Source: Poa pratensis (Eukaryota > Streptophyta > Magnoliopsida > Poales > Poaceae). From it: a stretch of 64,000 nt of DNA. How positions within the stretch are numbered: position 1 is the first letter of the stretch; the number at the start of each line of letters is the position of its first letter. This document shows, piece by piece, positions 34,213 through 46,580 of the stretch. The position numbers were made by a program, and so were the translations under genes. The DNA lies in the NCBI GenBank assembly GCA_947311845.1, contig CAMZMU010000027.1, positions 41,938,853 to 42,002,852 on the forward strand. The letters are read 5' to 3'. Under the pieces are notes generated by a model. That model had not been told where the DNA came from. It searched no databases and worked only from the letters and a program-made list of their open reading frames with translations.

Positions 34213-36925
34213 AATGATTAGCTTAAGACCGGTATTACTGTTGGTTGTATGCACGACTACCGTTCGGCAGTTGTTTGCAATTACGGACCAGTGTATCTGT
34301 GTTTGATGTTGTTTCACTAGCTAGCTGTGATCTGATAACGATGGTCTAATATTGCGTGTTTTCGTGCTAAACAGATGAAATTATGCAGGTGAGAATTAGT
34401 GATGTTCTGTTTACTGTCATACAAATCTCTATATGTTTCAAGAACTTCTTTACTGGAGAAGATTGTTGGTGCTTGCAGATTGTGCAGTTCGTGTATTCTG
34501 ATTGACTTGCATTGGTGAGCCCAAACAATATTTGGGGCAGCTCTTTATGGTTTATGTTGTTCTTCAGTTGTGAAATTTGAATCATAATATGCAAGCTAAT
34601 TTGGTTATTTCGCCATGCGCTAAGGCCATGATAACTTTAGCTACATTACTAAGAATAGTTGTCCTGCTGAACTGACCAACCTATGATGTGTAGTATCCTT
34701 GACCAGTTCAGCTTAGATGCTAGCCCCCTGCCATTTATTCTCATATCTTCTCTACATAATGACGAGTAGTTATCGTTCCAGAGAACACAAATGCTAGGGC
34801 TTGGATCTTGTATGTGTATGCTATGGCATTTTTAACAGTAATTGCAAAAAATGTTTGTTATGACAGTATCCTATTTATATCCCTTTGCTGCGTGACTTGT
34901 TTGTTTGTACTTACAGATTTTTTCATGTAATAGTGTTTTTATATTGTAGGCTGTTTACCAATAATTACTGGTGTAGTGATGGGAGTAGTTCTTGGGTGAT
35001 TCGTAGACCTCTCATATTCCAACGCGCTAACATACATTAGTTTCACAATTGCAGAATCAGAAATTAACAGAGGGAACTACGAGTTGCTTGCAAACATAGG
35101 GACAACCCCTACGTACTGACCAGTTTGCCTGAGTCCTGGTTTAAACACAGTCGAACATAAGAACCGTTAGGTCAAGCCGATCATATATTGGTCTACTGCA
35201 TAATGCGTTGTGGCCCTTTTCTACATTTTCTATGACTTGGCCCTTTTTGAGTCAGATAACTTGTATAGTAACTAAATTGATTGGCCATCTGGGTCAAGCC
35301 TTCCACATGAGCGTGACAAGTGCGAGGAGAATCAGGACAGTAGTCAAATTGTAAGTTAAAAGAATGGAGAATTGTCCATATCTTGTTGTAAGATCCATGA
35401 ATCATGACAATCAACTGGTACTTCTATTCACAATTTCACATACAACAAACCTGAATAGCAGAGCATTCGTAAGCTTATTTTAACATGCTTGCAAGGATGT
35501 CAGTACCCGTGGAGTAGTGTGCCCTGATCGATGCATATATTTTTTGTGACCTAGCTTTGAGTGAGACATAGTTGCTAGGGGAAATGTTGCTAGGATAGAT
35601 CAGCAGCTGGTGGCATGTTTCAGATAGATGTTGATGTTGCTAGGCTAGATCAGCAGCTGGTGGCACGTTTCAGATACATGTTGATGTTGCTAGGCTAGAT
35701 CAGCAGCTGGTGGCACGTTTCAGATTTATGGTACCCAGTTTTATTTAGTTTGGCAACGATTAATTTCTGAAGTTTGATAATTTCTGCTGCAGGAGCTGGG
35801 TTTTCAGACCTTCAGAAATTGCTGTTGTTGTTGCACTTGCCCTGCGTAGGAAGCATGTTAGTTTAGTATTGCAAGAGATGCAAATGGCCAAGCCCGCAAC
35901 ATTCACACCTCAAAATTATGATCCACGAAAATGATTATATCTTATTTTTCTTAAAAATAATAATTATTTCTTCCTAATGGATAGATGTGGTTAATCTGTT
36001 TCCAGAATATCCTGATACCCTTTGTGTGTTCTGGGAGAGTGGTAACATCTAAAAGCGCAAACTTGCCTTTTCTGCTATTTTGTATGCTAATGAGAACAAA
36101 TATTGCACTTAATATTCATGATCATGAAAACATGCAATATTATTTTTTATCTAACTTACTGGTCTATGGAGGGTTGATTAAAATACTATGTCAGAAAATT
36201 TGGTTCAATATTATGTTGTGTTCAATTTAAAAAAATCTGATGTGTAGATCTTGAAAGAGCTGACAGTGGTTCAGTAACCACCACCCATAGGCTTGGCATT
36301 CAACACTCTAAAGAAATATGCTTATTTTTAACCGTTATTCTAATTGTATTTGCTGATCTGATCATTACCTTATTGGTTTATGTATGCCTCAGGGAGTCAG
36401 GGACCTAGACAACCATGCTCTACATCTTATAGTGGAACTCTGCAAGTAAGAATTACATTTGTTCTTGATATATAGCTGATTCGACTTATGTGTTAGCTAT
36501 GAGACTTGGTTTCTGAAGAAGCTTAGCATAGTTGGTTTTGTTTTCGAACAGAATGTTGCTGCAACGGTACGTTTTCTCTGTTGTTTCTCTGTTTGAATCC
36601 AGTTTTTTTTTTCGAACCATGCATTTGAATCCAATTATTTCATTGAAAAGAAGTTTGTCGGATACGGAATACTCAAATATACATATTCTTTGCTTGGTGT
36701 CATGGCCACTGTACATTCAGAAATATAGACTTATGTATCGAAAACTCTAAGGGGAGCCTGAGCTCGCTCGAGCTCGGAAAGTCGAAATCATCTACTAGTA
36801 CCAATTGGGCGGCTTGTTTGATGTCACTTATGCATGCTCTCTGACCGATGGGTAGGTAGTGATGCTCAGAGATATTTCAGCCCATACCTTTGATCCATAT
36901 CAGGGAAAACCGCCGACGCCATACT
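34213..36925. other. Intergenic spacer downstream of F-box gene 2
   Basis: About 2.7 kb of AT-rich sequence has no recognisable gene. The first part presumably holds the 3' UTR of F-box gene 2. The only defined structure is the 50-bp tandem repeat at 35586-35725. Confidence 0.5.
35586..35725. repeat. Tandem repeat, 50-bp unit, 2.8 copies
   Basis: Units begin at 35586, 35636 and 35686, each reading GTTGCTAGG.TAGATCAGCAG and onward to GTTTCAGAT. Differences between copies are few: A/C in TAGG(A/C)TAG and T/C in GGCA(T/C)G. Confidence 0.92.
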
Positions 36926-38550
36926 CAGGATGACTTCAACGGGGCGACGCAAGTGGATGCGCGTTTGGTCCACATTTAGTCCGTTTGCGTCGCCAAAAGG
37001 ACCCATGTCCGGCCCACGTCCGCACCTTTCCGGCCACTGCCCCCAACGGGGCGACGCATCGAGTCCGCCCTGTATTTTTTTCCTCCAACTAAGCAGGCCC
37101 TATATGGGCCTTTTTCATTGATAGATAGAGGAGGTGGGCCACAAACGGCATGTTTACAAAATTTTGCCCTTCGCGGGCTTCTACTTGTCGTCCTCATCAT
37201 CCTCGTCCAGGATGATGTAGGGAGGCTGCTGCCACAGGTGCGCCGGCGGCCCTCCTTGCTGCGGGACGGCGGCCGGCGGCTCCTGCGCCTCCTGTGCGAC
37301 CACCCAGGTGCCGCCGTGGAAGACCCAGCGCTGCGGGACCATCCCCTGTGGCAGCGGAGGCGGAGGTGGTAGTTCCACCTCCATGTCCTCGGGCTCGAGG
37401 ACAGCCGCCTGCTGCGCCTCCGCCGCCGCTGCCTGCTCCTGGCGACTTGGGCGAGGACCATGGCCCAGCGCCGCTCCTCGTCCTCCGCCATCGCCCTAAG
37501 GGAGGCCTGCTTGATGGCCTCCCACTCCTCCTCCGTGAGCTCCGTCTTCACGCGCGCAGGGGGCGGTGGCGGTAGCGGAGACCCTATCCGCATCTGGCGG
37601 CGCGGCACTGGCGTCGTGGCGCCGGGTGTGTGGTGGCGGCGACCACTGGCCAGTTGGCCGCGTAGGTGGCGTCGTGTAGTACGCCTACCGCCGCAGGTCG
37701 TGCTCGTCGTTGAACCACTGCCCCAGTTACGGGAAGTGGCCGCGTAGGCGGGGTCGTCGCGGAGTTCGCGGGGGAGGCGGCGGCAGCGCCGCGCGATCTC
37801 CTCATCCCGTGCCGGCATCGGGGGCACGGGGATCCGCTGCGGGTTCAGATGCCAGTGCTCAGGGAGCTTGACATCTGGCCATGACAGCGGGGTGGCGTGC
37901 CTCCAATACCAGTCGCAGTCCTCCTTGCGAACGTAGACGCGCTCGCGCAATGCCGCGCCCGACGGCGCGAGCTGGAAGACGGCGGCGGGGAGCGGCGCCG
38001 CGCACGGGGTGGGGAAGGGGATGGGGTTGGGGATGGGGTCGGGGTGGGCATGCGCATGCGGCGGCGGCCGCGGCTCGAGCCGGAACCACCCGCCTCGTGG
38101 TCGTTCTTGGCCTTTCCGAAGCCAGGCCACCGGAGCGGCATTCCGGCGAGCTGGGTGGCGGGGGAGGGCTAGGGTTTGGGGTTTAGGTCGGCGGAGAGGG
38201 AGCGGCGTGGGGAGTGAAGTGGGTGGGTGGGGGCTGCCCGTCCCTATCCCCTGGCATTAAAAGGGACTGGGCCAGGGGAGGCTGACCGGTGCGGGGTCGC
38301 TGCCAGGTGGGGACGGGGCGGACACGAGGCGTCGACGCGCGGACACGTTTTCTCTCCGCCGCGCGTCCGCCCCGACGCATCGGATGCCCAAATTTGGGCC
38401 AGGGATGTGTCGGGGCGGACGCGCGGCGGATCAAAAAGCGACGCTCGTTCCGTTTGCGTCGCCCTGTTGGGCCGTCTTTTTGGCCCTCGCGGACAGGAAC
38501 GGACCGACGCGGACTCGATGCGTCGGCCCGTTGGAGTCATTCTCAACCCT
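36926..38550. mobile_element. Putative non-autonomous DNA transposon with CTCCAACGGG-type ends
   Basis: The left end reads GGATGACTTCAACGGGGCGA and the reverse complement of the right end reads GAATGACTCCAACGGGCCGA. Both continue with GCGTCGC/GACGCA-rich sequence. A possible 3-bp duplication TCA flanks them, which would fit the PIF/Harbinger group. The body holds the degenerate minus-strand gene described separately. The boundaries are tentative. Confidence 0.4.
37181..38141 (-). pseudogene. Degenerate repeat-borne protein gene of unknown function
   Basis: The minus-strand frame opens at 38141 (MPLRWPGFGKAKNDHEAGG) and changes frame near 38085. It continues with a Pro-rich part, a conserved-looking block (KEDCDWYWRHATPLSWPDVKL and LPEHWHLNPQRIPVPPMP), then breaks again near 37740. 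An acidic tail ends YIILDEDDEDDK at the stop near 37181. A Glu/Ala-rich segment (ELTEEEWEAIKQASLRAMAE) lies in between. I have seen this kind of protein as a multi-copy unknown in grass repeats and can offer no function. At least two frame breaks are needed as the sequence stands. Confidence 0.5.
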
Positions 38551-38677
38551 CTGTGAGGATGAGCAGCCAGCTCCGGCACTGCCGCCCTTCCGGACGGGGA
38601 GTTCGGGCGCGCTCTTGGACAACCTCTCCGCGCCGGCGACAATACCCCCTCTTTATTCTGATCAGCCGACGGTACTA

Positions 38678-38800
38678 CTCCCTACGTTCTAATTTAATTG
38701 ACTTGCTATGCACCAAATGTGGATGTATATAGAACTGTAACATGTCTAGATACATCCACATATGATGTATAGCAAGTCAATTAAATTGGAACGGATGGAG
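38678..38800. mobile_element. Stowaway-like MITE (123 bp)
   Basis: The ends CTCCCTACGTTCTAATTTAA and, reversed, CTCCATCCGTTCCAATTTAA form a long imperfect hairpin through GACTTGCTAT...ATAGCAAGTC, flanked by TA on both sides (38676-38677, 38801-38802). This is the classic Stowaway/Mariner signature of grass genomes. Confidence 0.92.
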
Positions 38801-38802
38801 TA

Positions 38803-39847
38803 CTTTGCAATCGTATATCTCACTGCTCATTTGATTGCCCCGAACTGCAACCAGTTTTGCTGTGCTCGCTAGCCTTCTATCAGAAAAGATGTCATTTCAA
38901 CGAAGAAAATAATCAGCAAAAAGGATGTACAGTCGGCCTTTAAAATCGAGAATTTTTAACTGGGTCACCGCGTTGCTAGTTCGCAAAAGTGCTAGTGCGT
39001 GCTTCAAACTCTCGATGCACCCCACACGGTCTTTCCCGATGCCAACTTTGTAGTCGAATGATTATAGTTTTGCTACAGAATCACTCTTAACCAAACAGGG
39101 AGAACTGAAAACTCAAGCTATCATCGTCTAGCACGACCTTTCCAGCACCAGCTTCCTGGCTACCATTCTCTGCACTAAAAACATCGATCAGATTCAGATC
39201 GGAATGCTATTTTCTTCATCCTCGGAGAAAAAGCAGCGCTGATTAGGCATCAACCACGTACTGGTACCTGATTTTCATGAGGACGTGAATCAGAATTACG
39301 CACGCGAGGAACGGAGAGTAATCGATCATTCGTCCTATCTGTCAAGAGTGTTATGGCTGCACGCTGTGGCTAAATGATGCAGCAGCCTAGCTATATGTCG
39401 AGGCTAAATCGAGTTCTTGTGCTAACGCTAATTATGGGCTGGATTTAACCTGCTATCTTGGAGCGTGATGAATTAGCGGGTCTTGAACTCTTGATTGTAC
39501 CAATGGGGGGCCTGAGTGGGGAATCAAGCCGTCGTATGATGCTTCTACTATGAAATAATGAGCATTCATTAGGACAGCGTAAGCGTTCCATCATTCCTAT
39601 CGGCAAATTGACATGGCAAAGTGGGCAATACTACGAATCAATGGAGTGTAGGCTTCCTTCACTGGTCGGGAACTAATTCCGTACAGTTTTAGAAATGTGG
39701 CCTACGCAAGCAGCAAAACGTGATAGTAGGAGATCAAGACCAAAATGGTGGTGGTAATCGAAGCGGATTGAAAGTGTAGAACTGCCGGTGAAAGATCACA
39801 CTGTATGATTATGGTCAACGAGGTAAGTGAAAAAAGAGAGATCACTG
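38803..39847. other. Intergenic spacer upstream of the LINE
   Basis: About 1 kb without a recognisable gene or repeat. Confidence 0.5.
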
Positions 39848-39869
39848 AAGGTGCCGTTGCCAGAGGTGA
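39848..39869. repeat. LINE target-site duplication, left (22 bp)
   Basis: It begins AAGGTGCCGTTGCCAGAG and is repeated at 44170-44191 with a single G/A difference. Confidence 0.92.
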
Positions 39870-40357
39870 GGTCTAGCCAAAGGTTGAGGGAGCAATCAAA
39901 TGCGGATCTTCCACAACTCCAGCGTGCGATGGATCTTACTTCACGAAGGATGCACTGCAATTCTCAAGGTACACAAGTTCATCCGAATCTTACATTACTG
40001 TCTTTCTCTAATTCTGAAATTTTACATAGAGCAAATAGACTAGGAATTTCCTTAGGGGAGACAGAAGAGCAAGCGGAATCATCTATTTCTGTAATTTTGG
40101 GGGTAGAACGAGAGAGAGAGGTCATTTTCCTGAAAAATAATTTACCACCTGAAAATGAAGAGTCTGACTCTAGTTGGGTCATCAAAAAGGCAAATAACTT
40201 AAGTGAAGATTTAGAGGATGATGACTTTGAGGGGGCTGATGATCATGCGGATCTGAATGAAACCTTGGCATCAATAAAAAGTAGACGTAAGAAATTTCAC
40301 TTCTCACAACGTGCGGTTAGGAGAAGTATTAGACTGAAAAAGTTAAGAGCGATTTAA
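39870..40357 (+). pseudogene. C-terminal fragment of LINE ORF1
   Basis: The frame is open from the left element boundary to a stop at 40355-40357. It is charged and acidic (NLSEDLEDDDFEGADDHADL) and ends in a basic RRSIRLKKLRAI tail, as plant LINE ORF1 products often do. The open frame extends left of 39870 only by chance through the target duplication. No zinc knuckle is left. Confidence 0.65.
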
Positions 40358-40358
40358 A

Positions 40359-43300
40359 ATGAGAGGTCTAATTTGGAACTCGGATGGGTTTGGTGACACG
40401 GCGAAACACCTAGCTGTTAGTGAAGCGGTAAAGGAGAATAAACTCGATTTTGTGGCCCTAATTGAGACAGGGAGAGCTTCTTTTGCGACTCCGTTTTTAA
40501 ACTTTTTGGCTGGGGGCATGGATTTCATTTGGTACTGTATACCCCGCATGGGAGGTCTGGTGGGATGTTAGTTGGTTTTAATGCAGCTACGTTTTCGGTT
40601 TTAAATGTGGTCTCGGGTGACTTTTGCGTCAAGTTTCACTTGAGATCAAAGTTAGATGGATTTCGGTGGGCTCTAGTGGTGGTTTACGGGGCAGCACAGG
40701 AGGCAAAAAAACCGGAATTTCTAGCTGAACTTGTGAGAATTTGTGAGGGAGAAACCCTACCCATGCTTTTGGGTGGCGATTTTAACATAATCAGGAGGCA
40801 GAGGAGAAAAATAACTCGAACTTTAATACTAGGTGGCCTTTTATTTTTAATGCTATAATTGAGAGTTTGAGTCTAAAAGAGTTGGAAATGTCGGGCCGCC
40901 AATACACTTGGGTTAGTAGACGAGAAACGCCAACGTATGAGAAGTTGGATCGTTTTCTAGCTAGTGTGGAGTGGGAACAAAAGTATCCGCTAGTCACGGT
41001 AAATGCTTTGACCCGTGCGGGGTCTGATCATACACCGTTGCTCTTGGATACAGGTGAGCAGGCGTTTTTGGGCAATAGAAACCACTTTTCTTTTGAGTTA
41101 TCTTGGTTGCGCCAAGACGGTTTCTACGATCTGATAGCGCGTGAATGGGCTGGTCCAGAATGGGATTTCACCTATCGAACGATGGCAAAACAAAATAAGA
41201 CATCTGCTCAATTCTTGAGAGGGTGGGCAAAACACTTGTGTGGAGAATACAAAATTTTGAGAGACAAGTTAACTTTGTTAGTTAATGAATTAGACATCAA
41301 AGCCGAATCTACTCCTTTAACAACGGCTGAGCGAGCTGCTAAAAAGGAGGCGGATGAGGAACTAGCTAAATTAAGACGCAATGAGGAATCAAAGTGGGCA
41401 CAAAGAGCGAAAGTTAAGTATATTCAGGAAGGTGGGAGTAATACGCGATACTTCCACATTATTGCGAATGGGAAGCATAGAAAGAAGAGAATTATGCAAC
41501 TAGAACAGGATGAGGGAACTATTGTGGGTCAAGAAAACCTAAAGTCGTATATCTCTGAATATTACAAAAGACTTTTTGGGGCACCGGCTACAAATACTGT
41601 TTCATTGCGGGAAGATTATACCAATGATATGCCTCAGATTTCCACGGAAGAAAATGATATTTTGACACAAGAATTTACTGAGAAAGAAGTTCTTGATGCC
41701 ATTAAACAAATGGAACACAACAAAGCTCCGGGACCAGACGGGTTCCCAGCTGAGTTTTACCAAAAATTCTGGAATATTATCAAGTTTGATTTGATGGCAC
41801 TGTTTGCTCAATTGCGCGCAGGAAATTTGCCACTCTTCAAATTAAACTTCGGTATTATTACTTTGCTGCCCAAAAAAGAGGATGCTAGTAGAATAGAACA
41901 ATACAGGCCGATTTGCCTTTTAAATGTTAGCTTCAAATTTTTTACGAAGGTAGGAACAAACAGAGTAACCTCAATTGCGAGTAAGGTTATTCGCCCAACA
42001 CAAACAGCCTTCATACCGGGTAGAAATATTTCGAAGGAGTTGTAGTTTTACATGAAACGATCCATGAGATGCACAAGAAAAAACTAGATGGTGTGCTTTT
42101 TAAAATTGACTTTGAAAAGGCTTATGACAAGGTTAAATGGTCCTTCTTGCAACAAGCGCTACGCATGAAAGGGTTTGCATCTCAATGGTGTGAATGGATT
42201 GCTAGGTTTGTGCAAGGAGGGAGTGTCGGGATACGTGTAAATGACGACATCGGTCATTACTTTCAGACACTTAAGGGGCTGCGGCAAGGAGATCCGCTGT
42301 CCCCCCTTCTATTTAACCTGGTGGCAGATATGTTGGCCATTTTAATCTCTCGTGCGAAGGAGGATGGTCAGGTGGGGGGTTTAGTACCACACCTTGTAGA
42401 AGGTGGGGTATCGATGACACAATTTTATTTCTAGAACACGACATTGCGAAAGCCGTGAACATGAAATTAATTCTGGCCTTATTTGAACAACTGTCGGGGT
42501 TAAAAATAAATTTTCATAAGAGCGAATTATATTGCTTTGGGAAGGCCAAGGAAAAGCAAGAGGAGTATCGCTGCATTTTTGGATGTGAAATTGGATCTCT
42601 ACCTTTTCGATACCTAGGGATTCCAATTCATTATCGCAAACTTCTAAACAAAGAATGGAAATTAGTGGAAGATAGATTTGAGCGAAAATTAGCAGCTTGG
42701 ATGGCCAAGATGTTGTCTTACGGTGACCGTCTTGTGCTCATCAACTCGGTGCTAACAAGTCTTCCAATGTTTCTACTCTCTTTCTTTGAGTTACCAAAAG
42801 GGGTGAGAAAAAGACTGGATTTCTACCGCTCAAGATTTTTTTGGCAAAGCAACCAGCATAAAAAGAAATATAGACTCACGCGGTGGAATATAATATGTAG
42901 ACCGAAAGAGCAAGGGGGGCTGGGTGTTGCGGTCCTTGATATAAAAAATAAATGCCTATTGAGTAAGTGGCTATATAAACTCTTAAATGAGGAAGGAGTA
43001 TGGCAAGAACTTTTAACAAACAAATACTTAGGGGGGAAAACGCTTACACAAGTCCAAGCAAAACCGTTTGACTCTCCCTTCTGGAAAGGGCTTATGAGGA
43101 TCAAGAATGAGTTTTTCGAGCGAGGTAAATTCACTCTTGGTAATGGTGAGCAAGTTCGGTTTTGGGAGGATAGGTGGTTAGGACAGATTTCTTTGCAGCA
43201 GGAATATCCTTCGCTCTATTCTATCGCCTCCAACAAAAACAATACTGTTGCGAATGTGTTGGGGGCGGTGCCTATTAACCTCTCTTTTCGGAGAACTTTA

Positions 43301-44011
43301 TTAGGAAATAATAGAGCTCTGTGGTTACAACTAGTGGAGAGGCTAATGCGGGTCACCTTAGTTGATGAACCAGACAAGTTTAAGTGGAACTTAACTTCAA
43401 ATGGCATTTTTTCGGTTAAGTCTTACTACGAGGACTTATTAAATGGCCATACTAGATATCTGCGTAAATATCTTTGGAAGCTAAAAATCCCACTGAAGAT
43501 AAAAATCTTCCTTTGGTTCCTTCATAGAAAAGAATTATTAACGAAAGATAATCTAGCTAAAAGAAGATGGATAGGGAGCAGGAAATGTGTTTTTTGTGAT
43601 GCGGATGAGTCCGCTGAACATCTCTTTATAAAATATACTTTTGCTAGAGATATTTGGAGATTAGTGCATTTCACTTTTAATGTCTACCCTCCAACGAATA
43701 TTGCGAACATATTTGGTAGTTGGTTAAATGGGATAGACAAGATAACAAAAGCTCGCATTCGGATTGGTGTAGCGGCCATATTGTGGGCGATTTGGAACTG
43801 CAGAAACGATATTGTCTTTAACAAAACATATTCTATTCATTATTTGCAGATTATCCACAAGGCGTTGTACTGGATCAATTCGTGGTCCTTCCTTCTTCCT
43901 GCGGATCAGCGGAGCCTTATGGACGCTGGATGTACCCGTATGATGATGGTCGTGCGGGCTATCTTCAATCGGGTTGGGTGGTTACATCATAAGAGAATAG
44001 ATGCGTACTGA
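40359..44011 (+). pseudogene. LINE ORF2: endonuclease and reverse transcriptase, frameshifted
   Basis: It begins MRGLIWNSDGFG two bases after the ORF1 stop. Endonuclease motifs are visible: LIETG, GGDFN and SDHTPLL. Reverse transcriptase motifs follow: NKAPGPDGFPAEFYQ, QYRPICLLN, FIPGRN, FKIDFEKAYDKVKW, GLRQGDPLSPLLFN. A C-terminal zf-RVT region (CVFCDADESAEHLF) follows. The frame breaks near 40550, 40860, 42045 and 42430. At the last of these the catalytic YADD motif is reduced to a short IDDT remnant. The copy cannot make an active enzyme as written. The final stop is at 44009-44011. Confidence 0.93.
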
Positions 44012-44169
44012 ACTCCTATTTAAGTGGTTGATTTTTGTAGCCACTTTGAGCGATCCATGAATTGTAAACACTTTGATAACTTTTGAATAATTGCGGTGAA
44101 TAATTGCGGAAGGCTGTGTGCATCTCTTGGATGCAGAGGCCGGGGATCCGCACCCCCTTATCTAAAAAA

Positions 44170-44191
44170 AAGGTGCCGTTGCCAGAAGTGA
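44170..44191. repeat. LINE target-site duplication, right (22 bp)
   Basis: A near-exact copy of 39848-39869 that follows the terminal A-run. Confidence 0.92.
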
Positions 44192-44206
44192 CAGGGCAAC
44201 TCAAGA

Positions 44207-45215
44207 GCGACTTTTTTTTTTAGAAAAGGAGGGTGCGAGTCCCCGGCCTCTGCATCGAGTGATGCACACAGCCATTCACACGTATTAATCCAACCAGATT
44301 TACAAAGTACAATATTGAAAACAAACTGAAGTCAACCTCTCGACAACAAGGGTCGCTACCACTATGATGGGGGTGACTAACACCAACGCACATCATCTAA
44401 AACAGGAATACCAGTTCAGCTAAACACTCAACGCACACCTATATGCACGCTTTAGTCGCTGCCGCCATCTTTCACGAACCCATCTTCAGAAAGGATCAAC
44501 ACCATGACCTTGCAAAATCAGGCCTGCCGTCGGCATCGCCACGATGCCAGACAGCGCCACCATGCGCGAGTCCATCAACCCGAAATCGAGACCCCGCAGC
44601 GCCACGCCACCGAGACTCACCGACATCGACGTGGTAGATGAAACACCGCTCCGCAGCTGACCCTCTCCAGGTAGTTCGTGTTCCAAAACGATGCCCTCAA
44701 GAGGGTGAACGGCACCGTAGGTGATGGCATCGTCCGATCTGGAAAACCAGATCTGGGGTTTCCCCCGGAACAAACAGGTTGAGGGCGGAGCAACGATGCC
44801 TTCAACAAGGTGATGACGCTCGGGGACGTCACCATCGTCGTCTCCAAAACGGAGCCCGGTTCTCACCAGCCAGCCCGCCCCACTCGCCGTCGATCTATCC
44901 GAAGAAGAGTCGATGTCGTCCGCCACGCCGTCTTCGAGGAGTCGAGGACGTGGCGCCGTGGTACCCGACAGTACCACGTCCAGGCCCTCCTAGCCGATCC
45001 GCCACCGCCATCGCCGGCCTTGGATCCGCGTGGGAGGGTGCAAGGAGGTGAGGAGGGGCCCCGCCGCCGCCGGCCAGGCCTTGCCCAGCCGCACCCTTTG
45101 GCGGCGGCGGAGGGAGGGAGGGTGGATGGAGGAGGGAGGTGGGCGGCGGCTAGGGTTTCCCCGTCGCCCGCGAGGGGGCGGGAGAGGAATCCTGATTGGT
45201 GTCTCGGTTCTGAAC
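44207..45215 (-). mobile_element. Non-autonomous retroposon sharing the LINE 3' tail (minus strand)
   Basis: Read on the minus strand it ends GATGCAGAGGCCGGGG...CTTTTCTAAAAAAAAAA, the same tail and hairpin (GCATCACTCGATGC) as the adjacent LINE but in the opposite direction. The presumed 5' part near 45140-45215 is GC-rich with AAACCCTAGCCGCCGCC. No ORF2 is present. The 5' boundary is approximate and no target duplication was found. It could be a LINE-mobilised passenger or a deleted LINE copy. Confidence 0.5.
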
Positions 45216-45245
45216 AAAAGTACGTGATGTAGAGTAGCTTGGATC

Positions 45246-45259
45246 AGTTGTGCATGGGG
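45246..45259. repeat. 14-bp target-site duplication, left (AGTTGTGCATGGGG)
   Basis: An exact copy occurs at 46567-46580. Confidence 0.8.
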
Positions 45260-46566
45260 TCCCGCCCCGCTTCCGCGACCTAACCTAACCCTAGCCGCCG
45301 CGCCGCCGCCGCCCCGTCGCGCCGCCGCCGCCCCGTCGCGCCGCCGCCGGTGCACACTGCTCCTCCCCGCCCTCCTCTGCCCCTCCCCTTCGTCCCCTGC
45401 CTCGCCCCCGCACGGGCGAGCAGGGGAACTCTAATCCAGCCGCCGTCTCTCCCTCCCCCTCGCCTTCCCTCCCCTGCCGCCATCGGGCCGGCCTGCCGGG
45501 CGCCGCCTATGCAGTGCCACACCGGCGGCAGCGGGACAACTTCTCCCCACGCGTGGGTGGTTGGCGGCGCGGCGCGAAGCACACGTGATGGTGCGTTTCG
45601 ACCCGGCTTCGGTCCGACGCGCCTCGGGCGTCCATGGCGGTGGTGGTGCGGCCGTTGGCTGCGGGAGGCTCTGGTAGCCATGTGCGGCAGGCCGGTCGCC
45701 GCGCGCGGCCGGCAGCGCCCTAGGGCTCAGATCTGGGCCCATTCGGGCCCGATCTGGGCTTGGACGGGCCGCCCGGCGTGGATGCTCCCTGGGAGACAGA
45801 GGACTAGGGTCCTGTGCAGGTGTTGACGGCGGCGGCGGTGCCCTTGCTGCAGTGTGGCGGCGGGGCTTTACGGGTCCTCTTGGGCTCGGCCGGGCCAGTG
45901 AGGGCCTAGTTTGACCTGCTGCTGCATCCGGTCGGCTACTGCCGTTTGGCGGTGGAGGCAGGCCCCTCCCGTGTGCCACCGTGCCATCGATCCTCGTCGG
46001 GTTCCCTCTACTCGGTTTTTTCCGACCTCCTGTCATGGGTCTCGGTGAGACGACGAAGATGTTTGCAAGATCGTGGTGGCGTGCGTTGGTGGGCGGCAAG
46101 CTTGGTGGAGCTATTCAGAGTGTCTGAGTGTGGTTCTTTGGAGTTCAGGAGAAATCCTTGCCGTTTCGACACTGACGCGGTGACGCCCGAGGGTGTCGCC
46201 ATCCTTCCTGAAGGGCATCGGGTACCTCCTTCCCACTCCTCAGCATACCGGGGGAAACCCTAGGACACACCCCGGGGAAACCCTAGGAACTGTCCGGGCA
46301 GCAGCGTCGTCGTCGTCGCTCCCTTGTTGGAGGTGTTGCTTGGTATGAGACGCTCTGGAGCGCTAGCATTGTGGTGGTACTCTTCTGTTGGGCGCAGCGG
46401 TTGCGACTCATCTCTGCTTTCGTCGAACCACTGTTGTCGGCTTTGTTTTCTTTTCTTTGTTTCTTTTCTGTTTTCTTTTGAGCACGGTTGTGCTGTTTGC
46501 CCCAGCGGTGTTGGTTGCATGATGTTGGTTGCTATATTAATATAGCGGGACGCAAGCCTGTTTCGT
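45260..46566 (+). mobile_element. Non-LTR-like insertion of 1307 bp with a 14-bp target duplication
   Basis: The insert is bounded by two exact copies of AGTTGTGCATGGGG. It starts GC-rich (CTAACCCTAGCCGCCGCGCC near 45288) and ends TATTAATATAGCGGGACGCAAGCC plus a few bases, with no poly(A). Long, unfixed-length target duplications point to target-primed insertion. Several overlapping GC-rich open frames inside have no recognisable domain, so I treat none as a gene. Its start resembles the presumed start of the neighbouring minus-strand retroposon. Confidence 0.6.
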
Positions 46567-46580
46567 AGTTGTGCATGGGG
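46567..46580. repeat. 14-bp target-site duplication, right (AGTTGTGCATGGGG)
   Basis: An exact copy of 45246-45259. Confidence 0.8.

Larger units (their letters stand above)
39870..44169 (+). mobile_element. L1-type LINE retrotransposon, 5'-truncated (4300 bp)
   Basis: It holds the end of ORF1, a full-span ORF2 (endonuclease, reverse transcriptase, zf-RVT), a 3' tail with a small hairpin (GCATC/GATGC near 44118-44133) and a short A-run at the end. A 22-bp target duplication flanks it. ORF1 lacks its N-terminus, so the copy is 5'-truncated. Confidence 0.93.

Noticed and set aside
39827..39869. ORF1 start codon of the LINE at 39827
   Set aside because: It lies outside the element, in and before the 22-bp target duplication, so it cannot be the native LINE start.
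44486..46099. Several long GC-rich open frames on both strands
   Set aside because: They lie inside retroposon-like inserts, overlap each other on both strands, and show no domain.
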